The notes under the pieces: generated by a model
What the model saw: only the letters and a program-made list of their open reading frames with translations
Told to the model about the DNA's origin: nothing
Databases searched by the model: none
Shown: positions 9,580 to 20,684 of the stretch, piece after piece
Layout of the letters: every line of letters starts with the position of its first letter
How positions within the stretch are numbered: position 1 is the first letter of the stretch
Program-made: the position numbers and the translations under genes
Origin: Saccharomycopsis fibuligera x Saccharomycopsis cf. fibuligera
Lineage: Eukaryota; Ascomycota; Saccharomycetes; Ascoideales; Saccharomycopsidaceae
NCBI GenBank assembly: GCA_001936135.1
Contig: CP012809.1
Location: 1,413,501 to 1,477,500 of the forward strand
Direction of reading: 5' to 3'
DNA: 64,000 nucleotides

Positions 9580-11120
9580 ATTAGCTGTGTGAATTGATTG
9601 TTAGACTGAATTTTGATATCTTATGATCATTGAAGTATATTAATGGGAGGACAAAGGTTATATATAGGACAACAGAGCCATGACAGATGCTATTGAAGTT
9701 GGTAAATCCCAGTCTATGTTTTGCATTGGTTGCTGGTTACTGCATTGGGCATCGCTTTTTTGATTTGATTTTTTTTTTTTTTTTAGTGATTTGAAATAAC
9801 CAGCACTCGTAACCAGCGCGTATTGTCCCACAACATGGCACGGCACAATCTATATCATAGTACACTGCACTTCACTTATGTCTATAGCACAAACTAATGA
9901 GTAATCTTGAAGCTGCAAGTATACGATATTAGCAGTTGGCAACGATTCCTGATGTACCTTGCGGCACTTCCAACCCCCTCTGGGTTAAATCGAAGCTATC
10001 ATTTGATGGGGAGTATACACTCTGGATGAGACTATTCTTCTAAAGCGTTCACAGCAAAATGACATAGAGTCTGCGATTAAGACATAGAGTCTGCGATTAA
10101 GAGACATAGAATAATATTTTAATTTTCGTGAAGACAAGCAGGTTTTGCCTTGGCCCACACAGTTGTTATGTAGTTAGGTAGACTTTTTATATCTCCGTCT
10201 CTTTTCAAACCCCAAATAAGCATTCGATGATATTGCAAATCTATATACGGACTTTATGGTAATTTTTTTGCATCTTCTTCTAAACTGAAAAGACAGCAAA
10301 TAAAACGAAAGAACAAATTAATAACAACAAATGCTTCTCAAGAACAGTGCCCTTGATTATGGTCGTCTGAATGAAAGTATTTCAGAAATACGCTGATTTT
10401 ATTTTTGTAATTTTTTGGTAAGACGAATATAGTACTGTATATGGCGATTATCATATCTAGCAATGGTGCAACAAACATACATATGCAATACTTGATTGGT
10501 TTTCCAGATTTAAATACTTCGGTAATAAATTGCTGCTGTGCTTAATAACAAATACGAAGCAATTTTAAATACACCTAGGCGTGTAAGGTAAAAATGTGAA
10601 TTTTCCAACAACGGGGTACACAGTCTGGTTTGATAAAGCTTCATTTTGGTAATGGTTCAGTTAAATATACTCCCCAAGAAACTTGCCAATTGCAAGATCT
10701 TGAACTTAATTTATGGCTAATAAAAAACAAAAAAACAAAAAAACAAAAAAAACATGAGTGTAAAAGGTGCTGAAAGCGGCATTGAAAGACAGGCTACACT
10801 ATATAAATTTAGAGACAATTCATGTCCAGCGCTGTGTTCTTGGCGGTCCAGCTTCACTACAACAAAGTTTGCCAGCAATATGTATCATGAATTGTGGATT
10901 GTTGGTGGTATACCGACCCATTTTTGAGGGTAAACTGATGTTTTAGAGAATAGAAAGTTTAATTGGAATAAGATTCTACGAGCCGCCACTAGTAAAAGTA
11001 CATTTAATCAAATCAGATAGAAAAAGAGACACACACATTAAAGAATCAATGAGAGAAAAGAAAAGAGAAGGTAAAAAAAAACCAAACCCCGTGTGATCTG
11101 TAGCATATTCACTGAATCGC
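9580..11120. other. Intergenic, no gene seen
   Basis: 1.5-kb spacer between CUE3 (its 5' side) and the 3' end of SET5. A 20-bp tandem duplication (GACATAGAGTCTGCGATTAA twice) lies at 10061-10100, and A-rich runs near 10725-10750. Open frames here are short, unsupported or extensions of the SET5 end in other frames. Confidence 0.6.
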
Positions 11121-12776
11121 TCATTCATTAACAGCCACCACCTTTTCATCAAATCTGACCGACTTTCTTCTTCCAGAATGCTGCTCAGCACCAATCAATT
11201 CAAACTCATCACCATCATCACCATTTGGCGCAGTTTTCTCCAACATTGCTTTAATTGCGCTACGCGAAGTTAAGGAATGTTCTGAACTTTTTCTGCTGTT
11301 TTTACGTGATGATTTTGTACTGGTTTTGTTGTTGGTGTTGGTTGAAGCGTTAGCTTTAGCTCTGTTTTCATTCTCAGGCGTGGCTTTACCATTGCTCTCT
11401 TTTTTGTCATCGCTTTTCTTTTCATTCTTGTTTTGGTCGTTGGTGGTAGTACTAACAGGCACAGTATGAGCAGCAGCACCTTCATTGGATTGTAACCTTT
11501 GAGCTTCTTTTTCTTCCTTTTTGCAGCGATTACAATTACAGTTGAAACCCCAATTAACTCTCAATTCTCTTTTTCTTTGATGAACATTATGGTTTGGATT
11601 AACATAAGAAGTAACAAGTTCTTCATTAGCCTTTAAGTCTCTAGATGCAAACACTTTAATTCCATCACATAGCCTCTTTGTTGAACTTTCCACTTGTACA
11701 TCGACGTTCTTGTCGCAATTATGATTCAAATGGGATTGAATCAAATATAAGGAATCAATATTGTTAATGTTGTACGTACCAATATATGTTAAATACTCTT
11801 CATAATTGAGTTTATGTTCATCATCATTAAAAATAGCTACGAACATCTCATGGCCTTTGTGCCATAATAATTCTTGTTGCTCTTTGACAAATAATGCCCC
11901 ATCTCCTCCGTTGGAGTTATCAAATGCTCCAGCACTTGAATCATGAGCTTTGTAACGAATATCTTGTCTAATTTTGGCAAACGCATCAAATTGATTCGCC
12001 ACTTGACCCGTAGAGTCAATAAGTTCATGAATTCGAATAATAGCTACTGCATATGCCGCATTCCAATGATTTTCTAAGCAGAACTCCTTGTATGCGGTCC
12101 AGTTTTTGCTATTGATTTTGATGTTTTCAGTATTGGCCTTTTTGGAGTGCTCGTTATGATTAAGCACCATATGCAATGTGTCTTGTCTTTTGCATTGTTT
12201 GCTACACCATAGTTCATCGCAGTATTTGCAATCTAAGCCCTGTAAAAAACTAGTAGAGTCGAATAATCTACTGCTTAGCAATTTCCCACAATATGAGCAT
12301 GCTTTACCAATTTTCATCAAGTATGCGTGATCCAAAGGTGGGATAAAAATGAATGGTTTTTCTTCCCAAAGTAAAGTTCCCTTGGGGATCTGAGTGGTAG
12401 CATAGAGCCCCTTACCACGCGTCTTAGCTGATTGGAGCTTGATTTTTGCAGGAAGTTCCAAATTGGGCGTTGGTTTAGAAGTGATCTCATTAGCATAAGT
12501 GAATTTTGGCTGATTGGCCAAAAGTCCGTACTTCTTGAGTAAAGTTTTAAGTCTTTTTTCGGAAAGCATCCATTGGGGCTGAGATTCCTTGACAAGGACA
12601 TGAAGTTTGGCAATCCCGAGAGATTCAGTAGCTGGGTCATGTTTCCAAATTTGGATAACTTCATTAACCACCATGCGTTCATTGGGGGTAAGTTGAACAT
12701 CAGTATTGGAGTCGTTGGGATCCTTGTCATTAATAGAAAGGATCTCAATCTTGTTGATGATGTTCTGGGTGGGCAT
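11121..12776 (-). CDS. SET5: SET-domain histone methyltransferase Set5
   Basis: 551 residues from the ATG at 12776. Set5 methylates lysines on the histone H4 tail and belongs to the SMYD-like split-SET group. The N-terminal SET half is at about 115-145 (KTRGKGLYATTQIPKGTLLWEEKPF pattern, shown here only in part). It is followed by a MYND-like zinc cluster (CSYCGKLL, then CKYCDELWC, CKRQ). The SET core NHNCDKNV lies near residue 349 and the post-SET Cys cluster NCNCNRCKKE near 414. The C-terminal 130 residues are Asn/Lys/Ser/Thr-rich and end in a basic GRRKSVRFDEKVV segment, which may aid chromatin or nuclear targeting (inference). It is divergently transcribed from the FMP10-like gene with 291 bp between. 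Confidence 0.88.
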   Translation of the reverse strand: MPTQNIINKIEILSINDKDPNDSNTDVQLTPNERMVVNEVIQIWKHDPATESLGIAKLHVLVKESQPQWMLSEKRLKTLLKKYGLLANQPKFTYANEITSKPTPNLELPAKIKLQSAKTRGKGLYATTQIPKGTLLWEEKPFIFIPPLDHAYLMKIGKACSYCGKLLSSRLFDSTSFLQGLDCKYCDELWCSKQCKRQDTLHMVLNHNEHSKKANTENIKINSKNWTAYKEFCLENHWNAAYAVAIIRIHELIDSTGQVANQFDAFAKIRQDIRYKAHDSSAGAFDNSNGGDGALFVKEQQELLWHKGHEMFVAIFNDDEHKLNYEEYLTYIGTYNINNIDSLYLIQSHLNHNCDKNVDVQVESSTKRLCDGIKVFASRDLKANEELVTSYVNPNHNVHQRKRELRVNWGFNCNCNRCKKEEKEAQRLQSNEGAAAHTVPVSTTTNDQNKNEKKSDDKKESNGKATPENENRAKANASTNTNNKTSTKSSRKNSRKSSEHSLTSRSAIKAMLEKTAPNGDDGDEFELIGAEQHSGRRKSVRFDEKVVAVNE

Positions 12777-13067
12777 GCTGAGACACTGAAGGGGTTGTCA
12801 ATTGAATCTAATTGAGTGCTGAGAAGCTGTTGAGATCTAGTGATTGTGTACCAATAGTTTGTGGATGTTGATGATGAAATTTTTTTTTTTTGATTTGTTT
12901 TTCTATGGCAGTGGGTGAATTTAGAGGAACAGGAGCCACAGTCACGGGTCTTTGCCATTGCAAAAACTAACAACAACAACTGATAACAAGCAGCAATTGA
13001 TAATTACAACTACAACTAATAATCACAGTAACAACAACAAATACAACAACAATTAATAACAACAACA
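12777..13067. promoter_or_regulatory. Shared divergent promoter SET5 / FMP10-like
   Basis: 291-bp spacer between two divergent starts. The side next to the FMP10-like gene is a CAA/ACAAC-rich leader (12960-13067), typical of yeast 5' untranslated regions. A T run lies near 12880. No further site identified. Confidence 0.5.
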
Positions 13068-14144
13068 ATGTTCACTCGCTCTCTAAGACAAACCCACAGA
13101 CGCTTATATTCCACCGCTTCCAAAGGCGCCACCAATGGCACTAAAAGCACCAAGGCCGGCTTCTTTGCCCTGCATTGGAAACTCTACGCCGCCACGTTTG
13201 TCGCTGGTGGTCTAACTGCCAATTTTGTCCCTGTTACCAGTATACTTCAATACTACTTGAATTCCAACTTACCGAAAGACGATGACCCACAGGGACAACA
13301 ACGGTACATTGATGCGTTGGAGTCAAAACTCCAACATTTGAAGTTAGTCAAGAAATTGAGAGCTCATGGTGCTTCTGGCGAGGCTGAATTCAAGGAGTAT
13401 CGCGATTGGAACTATATTAGTGATGTTAAAGCGCTTTCTGAATGGCAACAAAAAAAAGTTGTTGCGGAGAAAGTAAACGAGGCGGGAAAGGCAATTGAAG
13501 GAAAGAACCGCGAAGTTTCGGATCCACCAGCTGCGGAATTAGCTAAGGAGGTTAAGAAGGAGGATGCTGCAGCTGATTCCAAAATAGAGGATGCTAATAG
13601 TGGCAGCACATCACTTACAGAGGAAACATTGACGGCTCCTGGAGGGTTCTCAATCAGACCATTGATTTTTAACAATCCAAAGACAAATGAAACCATAGCT
13701 ATAATTTACGTTGGATCCAAACTTTGCGGGTATCCATTCATTGTCCATGGCGGGATTCTTGCAACTGTACTTGATGAACTTTTCAAAAAAAGCGTTGGCT
13801 TTAAAGTTTACCAACAAGAAAATAGCAGCAGTAGTAACAGCAATGTTAGTGACACAACCCAACTTAGAGTTACTCATTTGGATCTAAGTTATAGATTTCC
13901 TACCATTGCTAATAATTTCATTGTTATCAAATCTCATCTTGATGAAAGTGATGCAGTAGGACATAATGAAGTTGGAGTTAAGGGTACTATTGAGAGCATC
14001 AACGGAAAATTGCTAGTCAAGGGAGCTGCTACTGTTAGTGTTGAAGAGAGGGAAGAGAAGAATGGGAATGGTGGAAATGGCGGGAAACATTTGGATAGCG
14101 GGAAAGTTAAGGATGGATTGAAAAAATTGTGGCCGAAATGGTGA
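13068..14144 (+). CDS. FMP10: Mitochondrial hotdog-fold thioesterase-like protein (Fmp10-like)
   Basis: 358 residues. The N terminus (MFTRSLRQTHRRLYSTASKG) is a classic mitochondrial presequence, followed by a membrane-like stretch at about 35-60. After an acidic/Lys spacer, the C-terminal half holds a hotdog thioesterase domain: GSKLCGYPFIVHGGILATVL at about residues 215-235, then LDLSYRFPTIANNFIV near 275-290. The order GYPF-hHGGILATV-YRFPT.ANxF matches S. cerevisiae Fmp10, a mitochondrial protein of unknown substrate. HGG is the usual hotdog helix signature. The spacer and C terminus are longer than in S. cerevisiae. Substrate unknown. Confidence 0.75.
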   Translation: MFTRSLRQTHRRLYSTASKGATNGTKSTKAGFFALHWKLYAATFVAGGLTANFVPVTSILQYYLNSNLPKDDDPQGQQRYIDALESKLQHLKLVKKLRAHGASGEAEFKEYRDWNYISDVKALSEWQQKKVVAEKVNEAGKAIEGKNREVSDPPAAELAKEVKKEDAAADSKIEDANSGSTSLTEETLTAPGGFSIRPLIFNNPKTNETIAIIYVGSKLCGYPFIVHGGILATVLDELFKKSVGFKVYQQENSSSSNSNVSDTTQLRVTHLDLSYRFPTIANNFIVIKSHLDESDAVGHNEVGVKGTIESINGKLLVKGAATVSVEEREEKNGNGGNGGKHLDSGKVKDGLKKLWPKW

Positions 14145-14670
14145 GTTGATTTCTGACTGAACAGTTTGCTTAGGAAGGTAAATTAGCATGTTTTAACGTT
14201 CAGATAAATTTAAACTATAAATATATATTCAAGACAAGATAGGATAATGATTATAATGATAATAATATAAGGTTTGGGAATTTTGGAAGTAAGGAGTATT
14301 CCTCGATTTTTGGCAACTATTTTATATGACTTTAGAGCTTTCCGAATTACGTTAAATAAACGGGCTGATATAATTCTTAGTGATCATGAGCTGGACAAGC
14401 CTAATTTTGATATTTTGATAGCTACATGGCATAACATTATGGGAAATAAATGAGGTGAGAGACAAAAGACGAAAAACGCTTAAGAATGCCTTCCATATAA
14501 TGAATAAAATTTTGAATGTTGAGAACAAATTTCAAAAATACGTATATAGCTAATGTCATTTAGAGAATGTAAAATACTCGACTTTGTTAAAAATTTTCCG
14601 TATAATGTACACATACAATAACAATATCACAACAACAACGACAAATCAATCAACTCGCTACATTAATCAC
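14145..14670. other. Convergent 3' region FMP10-like / FAU1
   Basis: AT-rich spacer between two convergent genes, with several TATATA and AATAATAA stretches that suit yeast 3'-end formation. No gene seen. Confidence 0.55.
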
Positions 14671-15759
14671 TCAGTCAAAATGATAAAAACTATCTTGAAC
14701 AATCAATCCATCCAAATTACGATCATGGTCATCAGTAGGCACAGTATCTACCATTTGTTCCTCCAATCCTACTCCAAGCAAAAAAGGATACTTTCTTAAT
14801 TTCACTGCACCATTCCCATCTTCGCCATTCTCCTTTTTTAGCTTCTCATTATAATAATCGACAAATTCGCAATGCCGCTTAATAAACTCATCATAAAAAC
14901 CGGCACCATGACCCAACCTGCTAATCTTCTTTTCCTTGGAGTCAACAGCGAATGCCACTGCTGGAACAATTAGCAAATCGAGGCCATTGAATTGTTGGTC
15001 AAATACGTGTATGCTATGTGGAGAATTCTCGAGCGGTTCACGAAGCTTGTAGGGCCCTTGGGGCTTGAGAGAGGCAACAGTTTCGTAATTGGGGACATTG
15101 TAGAGGATGAGATGGGTCTTTTTTGAACTTTTGGAAAAATCAATTTCGGGGATCAAATGGTGGGGTAGTTGTTGATTGGATGAGTCAAGAGAGCTATTGG
15201 CACTGTTTAGTGATTGGGTGACTACAAATGGTGGTGATTCTGTGTTTTGAAATTGTTTGGCATCTTTAGCAGCCAGGTCACTGGAAGAACTGGCCAAACT
15301 TGATGTGCTGCTGGTTGCTGGAGAAGGCGAAGCAAGCAAAGTACTTTGATATTTGCATTTGGGCAAAAATACTTTCTTACCATCAAGAAAAGCGTGCTTT
15401 ATGAGTAGACTGGTTTTGACTTCTGAGTGGTCCATGCTCATGAAGAGGCCAATGTTGGTGGCATCTTGGTACACTTTGAGCTGCCTTAGAGTGTGAGCAA
15501 CTTTTGCGGCTGCTGGTTGTTAGTATAGGCAACGGTTGTAATAAGATAACACGGGTTTACCAGTATACTGATTTATCAATGTGACTTGTAACAGTAATAG
15601 TAGTAATAGTAGTAGTAGCAGTAGCAATTTGTGCAGCATACGCTGCAATCAAAAGCTCTTATACTTACACTGCTCGATAAGGTCGTCATTGGGGATGGAG
15701 GAGAGCACTGCTTTGAGCTGCTTGCGGAGGGCCTGTTTGAGTGGCTTAATGTTTGACAT
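14671..15759 (-). CDS. FAU1: 5-formyltetrahydrofolate cyclo-ligase (spliced)
   Basis: ATP-dependent conversion of 5-formyl-THF to 5,10-methenyl-THF in the one-carbon pool. Two exons: 15759-15669 (MSNIKPLKQALRKQLKAVL..., 30 codons plus one base) and 15512-14671, joined by an intron at 15668-15513. The joined protein, about 311 residues, keeps the family layout. The basic N-terminal helix is followed by IGLFMSMDHSEVKT, FLDGKKVFLPK (nucleotide-binding Lys region), LIVPAVAFAVD, RLGHGAGFYDEFI and PTDDHDR, the last two being ATP/folate-binding motifs. A Ser/Ala/Thr-rich insertion sits between the two halves. Without the first exon the open frame lacks the conserved N terminus, which supports splicing. 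Confidence 0.88.
15513..15668 (-). other. Spliceosomal intron of FAU1
   Basis: 156-nt intron: 5' splice site GTAAGT at 15668-15663, branch site TACTAAC at 15524-15518, and acceptor CAG ending at 15513, only 4-5 nt after the branch box. A second CAG follows directly (NAGNAG), so use of the next acceptor would drop one residue. The middle carries a TAG/TAC trinucleotide run. Confidence 0.85.
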
Positions 15760-16351
15760 TGTGGGCGAGGGCGAGGGCGAGTGCGAGTGTGTCACTGTGC
15801 TATCCATCTGGTGTCTGACCAGTGTACCGGCGATAGGATATCCTTGGTGCTATCACCATTACTGATAGCCATTACTGATGATTTGTTGTGTTCGTTGTTA
15901 GTCATTTGCCGCTGTTGGCCGGGAATGTCCGATTATATCCGCGATAGCGTGCTTGCTGCTTACCCTGCGCTTTGTCATCCAGCCAGTGAGCCATCACCAG
16001 CTCCAAGCAATGCTAATATCATATACTATATATTGTATCAATGCCAATAATTCACACCCACCGCCACTTACTTCCCTCCCACTCAATCGCACCACACCAT
16101 ACCATCACCAAACGTACGTATACATGCTAATACAATCTACCTTGCTTTGCTTATCGCTCGACCATGTCCGATCATGACTCACCCATCTTGTGCATTAATG
16201 CCTCCGCCTTAGTCTCTTCACCACTTTTTTAAAAAAAAGTTTCAGTTTTCCTGCACCATCCATCTACTTCAAAAATTTTCACCCTCGGGCTTCCAATAAT
16301 ACACTGATTGACACATCACAAAAAATACCCTGTCAGTCATTATAAACAACC
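15760..16351. promoter_or_regulatory. Divergent promoter FAU1 / BAT
   Basis: 592-bp region between divergent genes. A perfect Gcn4-type site TGACTCA lies at 16175-16181, about 170 bp upstream of the BAT start; general amino-acid control of branched-chain aminotransferases is established in yeast. A GAGGGCGAGGGCGAGTGCGA repeat abuts the FAU1 start. Confidence 0.6.
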
Positions 16352-17605
16352 ATGGCTGCTCGTTTTCTCGCTCCTTTGTCAAGATCCCTACCACGTCGAT
16401 TAGCCACTTCTTCTTCCTCCTCGCGCCTTTTTGCTACCGCAGCCTTCAGATCCGCCCCATCATTCACCAATACTAACATCAACAACAGAATGTCTGCTCC
16501 ATTAGACTCCTCAAAACTTGCTGTTGAGAAGACCACTTCTCCAAAGGCTAAATTGCCAAATGAAGAACTTGCCTTTGGCAAAACCTTCACTGATCATATG
16601 TTGACCATAGAATGGGATGCCGAAACTGGTTGGAATGCTCCTCAAATCAAACCATTCCAAAACTTGTCCTTGGACCCAAGTTCGATTGTTTTCCATTATG
16701 CTTTTGAACTTTTTGAAGGTATGAAAGCATACAGGGACGTTAACGGTAAATTACGTCTTTTCCGTCCAGATATGAACATGATTAGAATGAACAAGAGTGC
16801 GGCAAGAATTGCTTTGCCTACTTTCGACAACGATGAGTTGATCAAATTGATTGGCAAACTTGTTGAACTTGATGGCCATTTTGTCCCTGAAGGTCAAGGT
16901 TACTCTTTGTACATCAGACCAACTTTAATCGGTACCGATGCTGGTCTTGGCGTCAGCTATCCAACTAAAGCTTTGCTTTATGTTATTTGTTCCCCGGTCG
17001 GTCCATACTACAAGACTGGTTTCAAAGCTGTTTCTTTAGAAGCTACTGATTATGCTACTAGAGCATGGCCTGGTGGTGTTGGTGACAAGAAACTTGGTGC
17101 TAACTATGCTCCATGTATCTTGCCTCAAAAAGAAGCTGCTTCTAGAGGTTACCAACAAAACTTGTGGTTATTTGGTCCAGAACGTTACATTACTGAAGTC
17201 GGTACCATGAACGTTTTCTTTGTGTTCAAGAACAAGGAAACTGGTAAAAAGGAATTAGTTACTGCTCCATTGGATGGTACTATTTTGGAAGGTGTCACTA
17301 GAGATTCTATCTTGACTTTGGCTAGAACCAGATTGGACTCCAATGAATGGGAAGTCAATGAAAGATACTATTCTATTGATGAAGTTGAAGAAAGAGCTGC
17401 TAAGGGTGAATTGGTTGAAGCTTTTGGATCTGGTACTGCTGCCGTTGTGTCACCAATCAAGACTATTGGCTGGAAGGGCAACGATATCAAGGTTCCGCTT
17501 TTGGAAGGTAAAGAATTCGGTGCTTTGACCAAGCAAGTGCAAGAATGGATCAATGCCTTGCAATACGGTCAAGAAGAGTTCAAGAACTGGTCATTGGTCT
17601 TGTAA
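16352..17605 (+). CDS. BAT1: Branched-chain amino acid aminotransferase
   Basis: 417-residue class IV PLP aminotransferase that makes or degrades Leu, Ile and Val with 2-oxoglutarate/glutamate. Residues 1-40 (MAARFLAPLSRSLPRRLATS) are a mitochondrial presequence. The PLP lysine lies in GGVGDKKLGANYAPC near residue 245. EVGTMNVFF, LEGVTRDSIL and FGSGTAAVVSPI follow in family order. A second Met at residue 47 (16490, MSAPLDSSKL) would give a protein like cytosolic Bat2, so one gene may supply both compartments (inference). No CTG codon seen, as expected for a well-expressed gene here. S. cerevisiae has two paralogues; which symbol fits best is open. Confidence 0.93.
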   Translation: MAARFLAPLSRSLPRRLATSSSSSRLFATAAFRSAPSFTNTNINNRMSAPLDSSKLAVEKTTSPKAKLPNEELAFGKTFTDHMLTIEWDAETGWNAPQIKPFQNLSLDPSSIVFHYAFELFEGMKAYRDVNGKLRLFRPDMNMIRMNKSAARIALPTFDNDELIKLIGKLVELDGHFVPEGQGYSLYIRPTLIGTDAGLGVSYPTKALLYVICSPVGPYYKTGFKAVSLEATDYATRAWPGGVGDKKLGANYAPCILPQKEAASRGYQQNLWLFGPERYITEVGTMNVFFVFKNKETGKKELVTAPLDGTILEGVTRDSILTLARTRLDSNEWEVNERYYSIDEVEERAAKGELVEAFGSGTAAVVSPIKTIGWKGNDIKVPLLEGKEFGALTKQVQEWINALQYGQEEFKNWSLVL

Positions 17606-18346
17606 GGGCGTTCCTTTGGGACTATCGATGATAATGCATTTTCTTGTATAATAAAATAAAGCGGCTACCATATTATATTTTGATATAAATAATACAATAA
17701 ATTACTTTTAAACATAGAAATTATAAGTGCGGTAGGTAGAAGACCCTAATGGATGACGATGAGTTTATAGATTTCGGAGTTCGCATTGCGTCAGGTGAAT
17801 TTACACGTGATATATAAGCGCCATAGTCAAACAGCGAATACATAGCCATCACATAGTTTCAATCACAAACACGACTGACTCCACAGACCACTACAACTAC
17901 TGGTGATACTGGTAAATCACTGAGCGGTATCACAGCCATCTTTAGTGGACTCCACCCACCAACATTGACAACAGCCGACCGAGTTAAAGATTCACCTATC
18001 GTCTTCTAATCTTAGCCAAAGCACAACACAACACAGCACAACACAACACACTACGACAACTGACAATCAGTATACTGCCAAAACCACAAACACAATCATC
18101 ACAAGCACTGCTCTATCAGATTTGTGCTGCGGATCTAGGAGCTTTCCAAAAATTCATCCTTTAGGTACTGTCTTCGCTTTTGATTAGCAACTAGTCTGCT
18201 GCTCCTTGTTTGCTGGTTATTAGTGCTTCCAGTAAACCAGATCCACCGGTGACGAACCTATACAAACAAAATAAACTCGCAGACACACAACACACTATAC
18301 ACAATACACAACGCACAACACTACCAAGTCTTAAATACACAACAAT
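17606..18346. promoter_or_regulatory. BAT terminator region and HYM1 upstream region
   Basis: The first 100 bases are AT-rich 3' flank of BAT. Bases about 18015-18055 and 18280-18345 form CA-rich (ACAACACAACAC) leader sequence before HYM1. A short frame starting at 18210 has no support. Confidence 0.5.
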
Positions 18347-19373
18347 ATGGCTTTCTTGTTTAAACGAAACCCGAAAACCCCAGCAGAGCTCATTCGAGTG
18401 CTAAATGACCAAGTTGCCAAGCTAGATGCCTCCGGTGATAAGCGAAAGAGTCAAGATGAATGTGGCAGATACTTGTCTCAAGTTAGAATTATTTTATATG
18501 GCGACGAGGATAACGCTCCTCAACCAGATCAAATAGGCCAGCTTGCTCAAGAAGTTTATGCCACTGATTGTCTTTATTTGCTTGCTTCTAATTTACCCAG
18601 CTTAGCCTTTGATTCAAGAAAAGATGTGGCCATCTTGTTCTCCACATTATTGCGACGTCATATTGGTAATTTATCCCCTACTGTGGATTATTTGTTATCT
18701 AGACCCAAGATTTTGCAAATCTTATTCAAGGGACCTGAAGTGCCAGAAATCACTTTAACTACGGGACAAATTATTAGAGATTGTATTAAACATGCTTCAA
18801 TTGCAGAATTTTTGTTAAATGACAAGATATTTTGGAATTATTTTCGGTATTGCTCTACTAGCAATTTTGAAAACTCTACTGATTCCTTCAATACTTTAAA
18901 TGATCTACTCACCGTACATAAAAAAGTGGTGGCTGAATGGTTTCGCAATCCGAAAAATGTTGAATACTTTATTAAAAATATTAATGCACTAATAAAAGAT
19001 GGCAATTATGTTACAAAAAGACAGTCAATAAAACTATTGGCTCAACTCATTTTACAGAAACAAAATAATAGCTTAATGATCAAATATGTGGAAAGTTCAG
19101 AAAATTTGAAAATTATTATGAATTTACTCAGCGACAAATCTAGGAATTTACAATTTGAAGCATTTCATGTATTCAAGGTGTTTGTTGCTAATCCGAAAAA
19201 ATCCAAACCAGTATCAGATATTTTGATTAAAAATAGAGATAAGTTGTTGTTATTTTTGAAAAACTTCAGCGTGGATAGACGCGATGATGCAGTTTTCAAT
19301 GAAGAAAGAGAATTTCTTATAGAACAAATTGAAGAAATGCCAAGAATTAATTTGTTGCATAATAAGAATCTGA

Positions 19374-19411
<38 letters not shown>

Positions 19412-19507
19412 CCCCAACAGGTACAACAAAAACAACTTAAGACTCAACCACTGCAACAACAGTCTCTTCCTCAATTACCACAGCGATTCAATGGGGGAGG
19501 TCAGTAA
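18347..19507 (+). CDS. HYM1: Mo25-family protein Hym1
   Basis: 386 residues. Hym1 is the Mo25/CAB39 scaffold of the RAM network: it binds the Kic1 kinase and supports Cbk1 signalling for polarised growth and daughter-specific expression at bud tips and necks. The sequence opens with the Mo25 signature MAFLFKRNPKTPAELIRVL and runs as repeated alpha helices. It includes ATDCLYLLASNLPSLAFDSRKD, YFIKNINALIKDGNYVTKRQS and FEAFHVFKVFVANPKKSKP, all highly typical of the family. The core ends near residue 340; the rest is a Gln-rich tail with a pure run at about 344-356 and further Q stretches, which is absent from most Mo25 proteins. Start chosen at the only family-consistent ATG. Confidence 0.93.
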
Positions 19508-20684
19508 TGCAGACAAATGGATTTCCATTTACCTTTTTCTTTTTTTACATTTTTTCCCCAGTATTTGATCTTTAGTTTTATGCTTGCTCGTTTTTTCTAT
19601 CTACTACGGGTGTTTTGTTTCTTTTGCATTATAGCCACCTATAAAATCTTGTTTTTAAATGAACTCCAATCATATGTTATCTCTTTTTACATTCTGCTTC
19701 TCTTCTTCATCCCATTTTTAGACCATAGTTATACCGGAGTGGAGGCCACATGAGATTTTAGCCATTTTTGCATTTGCCATCAGTATTTAGTCATGTCATA
19801 GTAAATGTCTGAATGCTTTTCAATGATTTCGTGTTTTTGAATTGTGAAATGTAGCTGTTATTGCTGCTATTGCTGCTATGTCGTAAGTGACTCCGTTAAT
19901 GTAGCGCGCATAGCACTAGTTGAGTGTCCTTTTGCTCATCGCTGTAATGCAAAGAAGCAAAGCGATCTGTTTGATAAAGATGGAGATGATAGAGGTGATG
20001 ATGATGATGATGATATCAATGTTGTATTGATTTATTAACAGCGGTTGTAGCAAACTGCAGATTAACTAAATTGGGAGAGGTAGATTTGTTAGCGTACTAA
20101 ACTGTACAATATTTGCAATACATTTTTACAAGCAAAACGAAGCAGTTCCCGGACCGTGTACGAATAGTTTCACATCACAGGACGCTATCTATTAATGATT
20201 TCAACTTCAATTTCATTGTACACTGTTTAAATTTGTTGAATTTTTATTATTTTGGAAAGAAAAGAAAAGAAAAATTAAATGATTGATTTCTTTTTATATT
20301 ATAATCGTTGCCAACATTTTCAACAACAGCAGCAAGAACAATAGCGATAGCAATAGGAAGAACGACGGTAACAACAGAAAGCACAGCGACAGGAACAAGG
20401 TAGTGTAATTCTATTCAGTTCCCAGCTACATATTATTGACTCACTTCAAACCCAATTTGGTTCAATTTAATCAAGCTCAATCCACTATATATTTTGCAGT
20501 TCTGCGGCATTACACACACAAGAAAGCACAGTTGAATTAATATCTAAGATTTAGATATAAATAGCCAATTATTATCCTACTATATTATCGTACCACCACA
20601 CTGCCACACTACTATACCTCAAACTATCAAAACAAATTTTTTTTTCTTCTTTTTTGAAAACATAAAACTTCTAAAATTTTCGGA
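19508..20684. other. Intergenic HYM1 - VPS36
   Basis: 1.2 kb without a supportable gene. T-rich 3' flank of HYM1 to about 19750; GATGATGATGATGAT run near 19995-20015; repeated GCAATAGC/ACAACAG-type short units near 20325-20395; CA-rich leader before VPS36. Confidence 0.55.

Noticed and set aside
12317-12979. 220-codon minus-strand frame overlapping SET5
   Set aside because: Shifted frame over the SET5 N terminus; the SET motifs are all in the 11121-12776 frame.
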